NCBI GenBank assembly: GCA_903899985.1
Contig: CAIULL010000241.1
Coordinates: 1 to 36,954, forward strand
Reading direction: 5' to 3'
Length of the DNA stretch: 36,954 nucleotides
Source of the DNA: an uncultured Schlesneria sp.
Lineage (GTDB): Bacteria > Planctomycetota > Planctomycetia > Planctomycetales > Planctomycetaceae
Shown here: piece after piece, positions 1 through 9,900 of the stretch
Position numbering within the stretch: position 1 is the first letter of the stretch
How the letters are laid out: every line of letters begins with the position of its first letter
Made by a program: the position numbers and the translations under genes
Notes under the pieces: model-generated
Database searches by the model: none
What the model was told of the DNA's origin: nothing
What the model saw: only the letters and a program-made list of their open reading frames with translations

Positions 1-80
1 TCGGGTGAAATGATCTTTTCCATCCCCGCCAACCGATCTAAAATCCGATGGTGACTTCCCTCGCTCATGCATCCTTGCAT
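1..80 (-). CDS. Possible start of a gene running off the left edge
   Basis: On the minus strand an open frame starts at ATG 80 (or, in frame, ATG 68) and stays open to base 1, giving about 26 residues that begin M-Q-G-C-M-S-E-G-S-H-H-R. An AAGGA-like sequence lies just before the inner ATG. The frame is too short to recognise a family, and an open frame of this length can occur by chance. What makes it worth noting is that a long stem-loop (83-140) sits directly upstream, where the 5' untranslated region or a mobile-element end would be. Confidence 0.25.
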   Translation of the reverse strand, partial: MQGCMSEGSHHRILDRLAGMEKIISP

Positions 81-82
81 GT

Positions 83-140
83 CGTGGCTCCTTGCCTAAA
101 TGGTTAGTTCGTAGTTTACCTAACCCTAGCAGGAGCCACG
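83..140. repeat. Nested inverted repeat (stem-loop or cruciform)
   Basis: The outer arms CGTGGCTCCT (83-92) and AGGAGCCACG (131-140) are perfect complements. Inside them GGTTAG (102-107) pairs with CTAACC (120-125). TGC/GCA next to the outer arm extends the pairing with a one-base bulge. No T-run follows on either strand, so an intrinsic terminator is unlikely. A 5' regulatory structure for the leftward frame, or the palindromic end of a small mobile element, are both possible. Confidence 0.6.
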
Positions 141-542
141 CTTTTCATGAATATTGAACGGTATTGGGGTTAAACGACAAAATCGGAAGCATCGTTTCAC
201 CTCGCCTCGAAGAGAAGAGGGAGCGGAGCGGAGCGGCGAGATTGACGTCAGCCGAAGTGTCAGTTCTCGCTGGAGCATTGCGAAACGTCGGGGCTGGGTC
301 AACGTTTAAAGAGATCGGCTGGACACCGATCAGACTGCGCCGATGGCTTCGGGTTAAACTAAGAAATCGATGAAAATATGAGCTTCCCGACTGTTTTGTT
401 CTCGAATTCGGGAAAGAGGCTGCGAACAGTTCTTTTTTGGAGTACAATGCTGGTGTTTAACGTCCTGTTCCAGCATTCCCATCCTTTGGTGAGCGATTGA
501 TTTCTATTGAGTTTCCACACCGTGAAAAAAGGGGCTAAACCG
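141..542. other. Gene-poor upstream region of the giant envelope operon
   Basis: No convincing gene is present. A 69-codon frame at 164-373 (plus strand) starts on TTG without a ribosome binding site and has no recognisable motif. A short inverted repeat, TTCCCGA (384-390) with TCGGGAA (408-414), has a 17-base loop. The promoter of the downstream operon should lie here, but I see no clear -35/-10 pair. Confidence 0.4.
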
Positions 543-3500
543 ATGCAGCGCCGCTCGACTCGGTTATTGCTGCAATGCGTCAGCGGGCTGTTATTGGCTC
601 TGCTGCTGGCAACCGTGCGCGACGATGCTGTGGGTCAAGAGATTCCTTCGGTATTAAAACAGTCAGAGACAGCCTCAGCAGAATCGCTGAAGAAAGAGAA
701 CGCTTCGGGATCGATCAAGAGTTCTTTGGAGAGCGTATTACCCCCAGCCTCGGTGAAATACCTGCTGGATAAGAACGGAGATCCCGTCCCCGTACCGTAC
801 AGCGCGACGCTGGATGATTTTCTGAAGTTTCTCGCAACACGAAACAGGCCAGTGACCGGCCCGCAAGCGGCCTCGATTTCCAAGATCGAGATCGATGGAA
901 CAGCGGATGACGAAAGAGCCAATCTGAAAGTGGTGTTCACAATCCGCTTGCAGGAAGCTGATCAGTTTGTCAGCGTACCCCTTTACTTGAACGAAGCTGT
1001 TTTGAAGCAATGGTCTTATACAGGCGATGGGGAAGAAAGTCCGTTCGACAAAAAGGACCCCGAACAAGGATATCTCTGGTGGTTCAAGGGACGTGGACCT
1101 CATACGCTTGAACTTCAGGTGAGTGTCCCGCTCAGAAAACAACTTCCATCCCGACGCATGGTCTTATCGCTACCACCGAGTCCATTCAGTCGAGCACAAC
1201 TGTTGCTGCCCTATGCTTCCGTCGCGACAAAAGCGTTTCGAGAGCAAACATTTGTTGACGTCAAGTCTGTTGGCGAATCGAAGACGACAATTGAGGCGAC
1301 CGATCTCGGAAGTCGATTTGACCTGACTTGGAACCAGGCGATTGCCATCCAGCCAAACGAAGTTTCCCTGGAATCGCAAACGAATATTCGTGCTCAGATC
1401 GAATCTGAAAGCGTCCTGCTGCGTGCTGATCAACTCGTGAATTCACTCCAAGGCCAGTTCGACAAGTTGACAGTACGATTGCCCATCGGTGCGGAACTGA
1501 TCAAACTGGATGATTCAGAAAAACTGACTTACAAAGTCGATTCGAAAACACCTCAAATCGTCGTCGTCTCGTTGAAAGAGAAGACGAACTCGGCACAACT
1601 AACTTGGACAGTCCGTCTTCCGGTCAAGTTCCGCACCTGGACGCTCGACGGGTTTCTGCTTGAAGGGGCGAGGAAACAAGTCGGGAGAATTGGCTTATCG
1701 ATTGCCGACGGACTTCGTTTTTTGGCTGAACCGAGCGATCCCAGCGTGCTTCGGATCAACGCCGGTGAATTTCCGGCGAACATGGGTCCGGTTAACCGGG
1801 CTTATCAGTTTCTTGGTCAGCCATTCAAGCTCACCACCAAATTCGATGATGTCAAACCCTACTTTCAGGTCAAGCCACAACTGACATTAAAGGCATCGGC
1901 TCAACAACTGGAAGTCGATGGCATCTTCGAATACCGGGTTGATCGCGACAGTTTGAACGAGGTGGTCCTCACATGGCCCGATCATAAAACCGAGGGATGG
2001 ATCATTGATGGGGTGGATGAACCGGGTGTTGTGGAAAGTTACTCAACCGATGACAAGGGTCAGATTGCAGTCAGGTTGATCCAGAATCAGAAGGATCGAT
2101 TTAATTTACGACTTCGCGCGCGACGTCCGATCAAAGCCAATGAAGACGTCGATTTCACGTTACCGCGTCCAAAATCGGCATCGCGACTTTCGGCAACGAC
2201 CGTCATCGTTGCCAATGCTGACAATGTGGAGACCGAATTAACACCGCGTGGCGAGACGTTCATGCGGCCACTTCCCACATCGAAACTGGATTTGCCAGAT
2301 TCGGTGCATTCCCGCAAGCTGACTGCCTATCGGGTCGATACGGACGAACAATCATTCAGCTTGCGAGTGGCACCGCAGCCACAGCGAATCCGTACAGAAT
2401 CGCTGGTTGAAGCCCAATGGCAAGACAACCAGTTCCAGATTGTCCAGCATCTGATCTATGACGTTTCGTACGAGCGACTTTCTCAAATCCGTGTCACCAT
2501 TCCGGCCCCGCTTGATGCCGATCGCGTTCGATTTTTCACGAGTCGCGATATTGAACTGACATCCGAATTGCTGACAACCGCTCCGGGAGCGCCTCGGCAG
2601 GTCCAGTTGAAATTAGGCGAAAGTCAACTTGGCCGGTTCGAGATTCAAGCGAGGTATCAGGTCCCGTTTGCCAAAGATTCCACGTTCGTAACCGATGTGG
2701 AAGTTTCGCTTCCGATCATCAATTGCCTGGACGAGCCTTTTTCTGAGACACGTGTGTCGCTCGTCCAACCCGAATGGTTCGACGCGGAACCTGTTTCGTC
2801 CAGTACCTGGAAACCGCAGTTTTCTCGGCAAGAGTCACGGCTGTGGCTGTCCACGGGAAGCCAGGTCTCCATACCACTGAAGCTGGTTCGTTCGACACAT
2901 GCCACAGGAAGAGGAAGCGTCTCTCATGCATTAATCGCAGTCCAGATCGATGGGACGGGGCAGGGAATCGTCAGGGCTCAGTTTCGAGTCACATCCCGAT
3001 CGACAACGATTCCTGTTGTTCTTCCACCAACAGCATCCCCGGCAAAGTTTTTCTGGGACGAACAGCCCGTACTGGCTCGTAATCTTGTGGAATCACCTGC
3101 CGAATCTCGTCAGTATGAGATTCAAATTGCCGACGAACCTGAGAAGGGGGCGTCACCCGAACATTTACTCACAGTCGAATATCAAGATCGAATCAGTTCA
3201 CCGTTAGGTTGGACTGAGCGACTTGAGTTACGCCCACCTGAACTTCCGAAATGTTTATGGTATGCGCAGGTGATCTGGCAGACGGGGCTACCATCAGGTC
3301 AACATCTCTTTACGTATCCGACATCGGCAACACCGATGTTTCACTGGCAAAGGACAGGATTTATCTGGAGTCGCAAGTCAGACCTCGGGACTGATTACGT
3401 ACAGCAATGGGTCACACCTCGCGCGGTGAAAAGGCCTCCTGACTCGGATTTACTGGTGCCCGAGGCGACGACGAACAACTATATGTTCAGCCAATTTGGC

Positions 3501-3935
3501 TCACCTCAGCCACTCAAGTTTCGGACGCTCAGCAGCCCGATGGTGTTGTTTTTTGGTGCGGGATTCTCATTAGCCGTCGGCTTCGTCATGTTGCGCCTGG
3601 TGGTCTTGCGGCATGTGATGACCTTGTTGTTAACATCACTGATCGTGGCTCTCATCGGCCTCTGGTATTCAGCACCACTAGAATTACTGATCCAGCCGAT
3701 GATCGCTGGCCTGGTCTTTCCAGCGACAGCCGTGTTGCTCGAAAGCTGGGTCCGAAATCGGAATGATAGCGGAGTCTTGTCATTTGAAGGGCAGGGGGAT
3801 TTTCCGCCGATGCAGGCGTTTGGCAGCCACTATGGTGGACGACTTGCCGATCCGAACGGGGTGACAGTACATCGTCCCGGCAGTCGTGACAGCCGTTCGA
3901 ACGTGCCCATCGAATCAGGAAGTGGCGTCTCATGA
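543..3935 (+). CDS. Giant exported membrane-anchored protein (unit A), unknown family
   Basis: I do not recognise a named family. From ATG 543 the protein is 1130 aa. This start is preferred over TTG 507 and GTG 522 because GGGG lies about ten bases upstream and the first residues form a clean signal peptide (basic MQRRSTR, then a Leu-rich core, ending near residue 32). Residues about 70-990 are rich in alternating hydrophobic residues typical of beta sandwiches, with a DKNG motif at 76-79. Three hydrophobic helices lie at about 995-1085, and a hydrophilic tail of about 45 residues follows, probably cytoplasmic. The bulk should therefore be periplasmic and anchored in the inner membrane. The stop codon overlaps the next start by 4 bases (ATGA), so translation is probably coupled. 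The same layout recurs twice in the next gene. An envelope structural or adhesion-like role is only a guess. Confidence 0.85.
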   Translation: MQRRSTRLLLQCVSGLLLALLLATVRDDAVGQEIPSVLKQSETASAESLKKENASGSIKSSLESVLPPASVKYLLDKNGDPVPVPYSATLDDFLKFLATRNRPVTGPQAASISKIEIDGTADDERANLKVVFTIRLQEADQFVSVPLYLNEAVLKQWSYTGDGEESPFDKKDPEQGYLWWFKGRGPHTLELQVSVPLRKQLPSRRMVLSLPPSPFSRAQLLLPYASVATKAFREQTFVDVKSVGESKTTIEATDLGSRFDLTWNQAIAIQPNEVSLESQTNIRAQIESESVLLRADQLVNSLQGQFDKLTVRLPIGAELIKLDDSEKLTYKVDSKTPQIVVVSLKEKTNSAQLTWTVRLPVKFRTWTLDGFLLEGARKQVGRIGLSIADGLRFLAEPSDPSVLRINAGEFPANMGPVNRAYQFLGQPFKLTTKFDDVKPYFQVKPQLTLKASAQQLEVDGIFEYRVDRDSLNEVVLTWPDHKTEGWIIDGVDEPGVVESYSTDDKGQIAVRLIQNQKDRFNLRLRARRPIKANEDVDFTLPRPKSASRLSATTVIVANADNVETELTPRGETFMRPLPTSKLDLPDSVHSRKLTAYRVDTDEQSFSLRVAPQPQRIRTESLVEAQWQDNQFQIVQHLIYDVSYERLSQIRVTIPAPLDADRVRFFTSRDIELTSELLTTAPGAPRQVQLKLGESQLGRFEIQARYQVPFAKDSTFVTDVEVSLPIINCLDEPFSETRVSLVQPEWFDAEPVSSSTWKPQFSRQESRLWLSTGSQVSIPLKLVRSTHATGRGSVSHALIAVQIDGTGQGIVRAQFRVTSRSTTIPVVLPPTASPAKFFWDEQPVLARNLVESPAESRQYEIQIADEPEKGASPEHLLTVEYQDRISSPLGWTERLELRPPELPKCLWYAQVIWQTGLPSGQHLFTYPTSATPMFHWQRTGFIWSRKSDLGTDYVQQWVTPRAVKRPPDSDLLVPEATTNNYMFSQFGSPQPLKFRTLSSPMVLFFGAGFSLAVGFVMLRLVVLRHVMTLLLTSLIVALIGLWYSAPLELLIQPMIAGLVFPATAVLLESWVRNRNDSGVLSFEGQGDFPPMQAFGSHYGGRLADPNGVTVHRPGSRDSRSNVPIESGSGVS

Positions 3936-6900
3936 AGGTGAATTCCCGGCGCATCGCGATGTGTGCGACAGGACTGATCGGACTGTTAGCTGTCGGGTTT
4001 TGGCAGGAACGGGCTCGTTCTGTCGAGGCGGTCGAACCGAGTCGCACCGCGATCGACTTTGAGCGAGCGGATATTCCTGCGGATCAGCCAGCAGCGTGGC
4101 CGAAAGAGGTCCAAAGGTGTGTTGACGTCCCTCGTGAAGAATTTATCTCGTTGATGGAACAACTGAATTCGCGTTCCCGCGGACCGCGTTCGGCATGGTT
4201 GAGGTCAGCACATTATGAAGCAACTTTGGTGGATGACACGCTCCGCAGCGGCCTGATGACGGCTTCAGTTCAGCGACTCGACGGCCCCGGTTCATTGTTG
4301 GAACTGGGACACTTTTCGTTCGCTGTCCAGGAGCTGAAATGGCAGAATCGGCCCGCGATCTGGGGCACGTCGGCGGATGGTCGGGCGTGGGTACTGACTG
4401 ATGGCGAAAACGATGAGTTACTCGGTGAATGGACTTGTAAAGGGAGGTCATTTCCCGGGGGTATCGACTTCGATCTGCAGTTACCCGAGGCGACAACATC
4501 CTTTCTGGATCTTCGCATCCCTCGAGGCTTCTCAGTATATTCTCCCACTGCGGAAGTGACCTTGTTGTCAGATGCGCCAAACGAACCGACACAACTGTGG
4601 CGGATTCAGTGTGGGAGCGATCACGTTTGTCGCGTCACCTGTGTTGCTCGCGAGGGGATTGAGAGCCGCCGATCGGCGCTTCTGGTCGAGCATGACATGA
4701 GCGTGATCGTCCGTGAGGAGGACTTGCGATTTCAGCTGATTCTCAATCTTGAGGCACTGGACGCTCCCGTCAGGGACCTCACGTTACGAATCCCTGCGGG
4801 ACTCACAATCTACTCCGCAACTTATGGCGCGGACACTGCCGTTCCCATCCAGCGAAAGCCGGAATCTGATGGAAGGTTGTCCATTCACTTACCTGGACCT
4901 TTGAGCGGACGGGGAAGACCTCTCAGAATCGAAGGGATTGCATCCAAGGAACCCGACCGCCCGGCAATCTCGCCCCAGGTTGTCGTGGAGAACAGTACGT
5001 TCGTCGGGGGACGCCAGTTATTGACGGTTCAATCTCCACTTCAAGTGAGATCAATTCGTTCGAGTGGTTACCGTCAGTTGACCCCGCTGACACCAACCCT
5101 CGACGGAGAAATATTCACTTTCCAGCAGTTGACCTCGGACGCACAATTAATTCTGGACGTTCATCGTCCGCCGGTCTCGCTTTCAGGGCAGATACTCAGC
5201 CTGTTAATTGCGGACGAAGATTCGTGGATGCTCGACACCGAAATCATTTGGACGTCACCCACAGGAGGCGGATTTCGTACGAACTGCCTGTTTCCCGCCA
5301 ACTGGGAAGTCACTGACGTCCAGATGGCAGGCCGGGCAACCGCCGTTCAAGAATCGGAATCAGCAAACGGTGTCCAACGTGACTTAGAATCAGACAAGCT
5401 AAGTTGGGATGTTCAATCACAACCGGGTGGACAGTCTCCTGCCGGAGATCAAATGGTGCTTGCGATCGAATTTCTTGACGCAATTCAGCCAGGACAAACA
5501 CGGGCGGTTCGTGTGATTGCTCGACGCAAACCACCGGAACCTGGACAGGCGGTTTCGATACCTCTGCCGCAGCTGATGAACTGTGACACAACTGAGGTGA
5601 CGTTCGGAATTCAGAATCCGGATTCAATGACCCCGGACCTGTCGGAAGAGACCCGACTGGAGAGGATCGCCCACCCAACCACAGCCTCGTTTCCGGCCGT
5701 TCCCGACAACCATGAACGCAGATGGTATCGAGGGGATTCATTGGACGGGACGGCGACTTTCAAGCTGATTCCCCGTCTTCCTCCCGTTGCAGTCCGCACA
5801 GAAACTGCAGTCGAAGCGCTGCTGAGTGAGTATCGGGTGAGATATTCGCTTCAGTATCAACCACACGAACCAGTCGCGGATCGATTGCTGGTTTATTTGA
5901 CCGAGCCCAACACGGATGTTCGCTGGACTCTAAAAGCGGCACAGCCAATTGAATTGACGGCAATTCGACTCACGAAGTCGCAGCACCTGGAATGGAACCT
6001 GTCATCAAAGGGTGAATTATGGGAAATCAAATTGCCTCGCGTTCTCGAGCGAGATGTCACCATCGAAGGAATGTCAACAAACCGATGGTCGGTCGTGAAT
6101 CGTCCTGCCTTGGCCTTTGTTCCCCAGGCAATTGATAAACTGGCACAATTGAAACTAACCCATCCAGACAGTCTCGAGTTGAATCTTGGAGTGGAGGGAC
6201 TGAAGCCAACGGGACAAAAGATGTCGTGGTGGTATTCAACACCCGAGGGCGAGTTCGAATTGGCAATCCGTAACCCCGAGCCATCTCGTGAATTTCCACT
6301 GATGGTATCGATGCAACTCAGCACGCTCATGTCCACCGACACCAGCGGATTTGATTTATACCGGGCACGTCTTCAGCTGGAAAACGGATCGGCTCAAGAA
6401 ACGCTACGAATCAAGCTCGATCCAAAGGCCGTCGTTCAGGACGCGATCGTCGATGGCGAATCAGTTGCGGTCAATCTCAGGCAGGGTGAATTCTCTATTC
6501 CCGGATTGAATGCAACTCGACGGGACGTCGTGGAACTCGTCTATCGTGTTCCAGCTCGCGGCAACGTCATTTATGAGAACCGACCAATCATCGTACCTCA
6601 AGTCTCAGCGCAGGTCCTGGGATTTTTTTGGGAGTTTGCGGTTCCACCTTCCTCACGCCTTCTATCGGAGCCAAAAGGAGCCAGGCTGTCCGAATCGCTC
6701 CCCTCACCGACATGGAATGAACGAATTTTCGGCCCACTTGGCCGTACGGCATCTGAGAAGATCTTCCAACCACTGCGGTTTGAAGCGTGGCGACAACTAT
6801 TCCAGCCTGATCCGCCCTACCTTTCGCCTGACAGCGGATTTGAACGCGCGTCAGAAGCTCCTGCCGAGTGGCAGCGTCATCAGGCCACATCACCCGAATT

Positions 6901-9900
6901 GCCTGCTGAGCTTTCCGTTGAGTTGTGGCATTCTTCACGCATTAAATTGCTAACATGGATCAGCTTCTGTTCGTGTTTGACGCTGGGAATTGGGCTGAGA
7001 ATGCTTGGTTGGCGATATCGCGACCGTATTGCGGCATATATTCTGGGATTATCTCTGGCAGCGACATTTTCGGCTCCAGCTCCGTTTGCAGGTTTTTTTG
7101 GCGGCGCAATCTCTGGAACGTTGATCGGGTTGATGATCCCACGGCTGTTGCTGTTTCCGTATGAAGCCGCCAACAAGAGAAAAACGATTCAACCTTTGCC
7201 CCTGCCAGCAACGTTGACCGCGTCCCTGTTGGGGGGCCTGACATTCTTGAGTCTTTCGCCGATCTTATCGGGGAACGTGTTTGCACAAGAGCCAGGCTTT
7301 GAACAAGGCGCGGCTGCAAAACATCCATTCGTTTTCGTACCTGTTGATAAGAATGGTCAACCATCGACGACGCTTCCCCTGGTTTACGTCCCTCGAGATT
7401 CTCTTGCGCGATGGAAAGGAATGGCTCGTGATCGCGGCACGACCCCGACTTACCTGCTCTCGAACGCTCGTTACGATCTGCGAGGGGCTGCCGACGGACA
7501 CTGGAATGTTGTGGCAAAATATCAAGTGCATTTACTCAATCCGTCGGCATCAAGTGTCATCGTGCCCATCACTCTTACGGACGTCAGCCTGCCTGATGCG
7601 GACTCTTGCCTGGTCAACGGTATCCCACACCCGATCGGTGCGCTGCCGAACGGTATGGGTTATACGGTCGAACTCACTTCCCCACGAAATACGATCGACG
7701 TTGATTCAACGATTGGGTACGTTGCTTCATTTGATATTGAACTTCGACTTCGCAAACCCCGTCCAAACGGTCGGGGTCTTGAACTTTCCATACCACTTGT
7801 TGCCAACAGCCACATTAAAGTCGCTTTAGCTGAATCATTTCCGTTTGCGGAAATCCTGGGTGGTCGTGGTTCCACAGGACGCGAGAGGAACGACCGAATT
7901 ATCGAATGTGACTTAGGATCAACAAATCACGTGGAAGTTCGCTGGGGTCAATCCGCGGCCCGGTTGAAGCCACAACAGGCCTCTGCATCGCTGCTGCAGC
8001 ATATTGAACTACGTCCAAACAGCGTTGAACTGCGGTTCCACCTCAAAGCGATTCCCGACGAGGGGAACCTGGATTCAATAGAATTCCAGATCCCTGACAA
8101 TGCTGTCGTTAGATCAATACAATCTCGCGACGATGACCTTTTGCGCAGCGACGTCATCGTCACCAAAAGCGGCCAGCGCCGATTGCGACTGGTATTTGAA
8201 CAGCCGCACCGCGTTCCAATTGTTGTCGACGGAACGCTGCTACTGCTGCAGACAGATTCACTTGTTCAAACCCCACTGCCAAAATTCGGGCTGGCCTCCT
8301 CAAACGGGATACAGTGGCGATACGATCACAATTGGTGGGGTGTTTCTGCTCACAATGATTATCGAGTTGAAGCATCCAACCTCGACCCCGAAAACGTCAA
8401 TACGATATCGGCTGATGCTTACCTGCAGGCTTGGGAAGATGCCTTAGACCCTCGTCATCCCGAACCAGGAATACCCCGCCCGCCTCAATCGGCATTCGAG
8501 CTGCGAGAAGGAACGACTCCGGTGTTCGTTCTGGCGCCGTATCAGTCACGGCGTCGTGCCAACCAATGGAAACAGGTCGGTGCGATTGGCAAACGTCGGT
8601 TAGAATGGACATTAACGGGCGAAATCGAAACGGTTCAATCATCGACGTATCAGACTGTCTTAAATGTCGATCGTCGATTGCGAATCGAGATGGTTTCAGT
8701 CGTCGAAAACGGAGCCGAGCGGCGAATTCGCTGGACGGAGTCGAGGACTGACCCATCGCGTGTCGTGGTATTTCTTAGCGATAAAACACAGGGAAAGCAG
8801 ACGATCATCCTGCGAGGAAGCCTGCCGTTAACGTCTGGTGTTGCGATTGCATTGCCGTTTGTGCGACCGGAAGATTGCGATATCACCAATTCTCAACTGG
8901 TTCTCACCCGTGATCCAGAAGTCGATGTGATCCTTACTACACCGCGCGAATGGAAACCCGAGATTGATAATTCGACGGTCTTAAAAACAGAGCCTGATGG
9001 TCAGATTGTCGAGGGTTCTTTTCAGGTGAGTGACCCTTCGGCGCGTGGAACGATTCAGACATCCTCTCGCCATTCACGTTGTTCAACCCGCGCCGCAGCC
9101 ATTCTTCGCCGAACGGAAGGATCTGTTTGGAAGCTGATCTGCCGAATGGAAATGACACCGGAAGGAGACTCACCACTTAGGATGGGATTGAACTTTCCTG
9201 CATCATTCAATGAGATCGAAAGTGTCTTTGTTGAGCGGGCCGAACCGGCGTGGCACGACATTAGCGATGGCGTCCGACAACTTGATTTGCTTCTGAATCG
9301 CGGAGATGGATCAGGAAGCGTGATCGTTGAATTCGAAATCAGCCTTACGGAACCAAAACAAGCCGAATGGGAATTGCCGTTTCCCGTCCCGCTGCATTCG
9401 AACGGCCTGGAAACATTGCTTGTCATCGAACCTGAAAATATCTGGTACCCGACCAATGGCCGAGATGTCCGGATTGCAGATCTACCTGACTGGTCAGCTA
9501 ATTTTTACGAGAACCTTCCTGGCGGCAGTTCAGCCTTTCGTGTTGCTGGGCCATCGGTCCGAATTCAACGCGACATAATGCCTCCGAACCTTCGAGAGCC
9601 GGCGATCCGATTGCTCGACCAGCGGATGTGGTTTCATAGTGATGGGCGTCGCACTGGCGTGTCTCAGGCTTATTTATCTTCGGTCAGAGATGACCTGGAA
9701 TTCGATCTTCCCTTGGGACTGACTGTGAAGGCATTATTTCTCGATGATTATCCATTGCCACTCTCATCACCGACCGAGCGTCGGCTGAAGATTCCGATGA
9801 CCGACGCCGGAACGGAATCCATTTTGACAGTCGCATGGTCCGCAGTTCCAGGCGATGCTACTTTTGGACGCCCAGTATCAAGTCAACTCTTGTGGCCACG

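Noticed and set aside
83-140. Stem-loop considered as an intrinsic terminator
   Set aside because: No T-run on either side and a large, nested loop.
164-373. 69-codon frame upstream of the giant envelope operon
   Set aside because: TTG start, no ribosome binding site, Arg/Ser-rich composition with no recognisable motif, and a competing antisense frame over the same bases.
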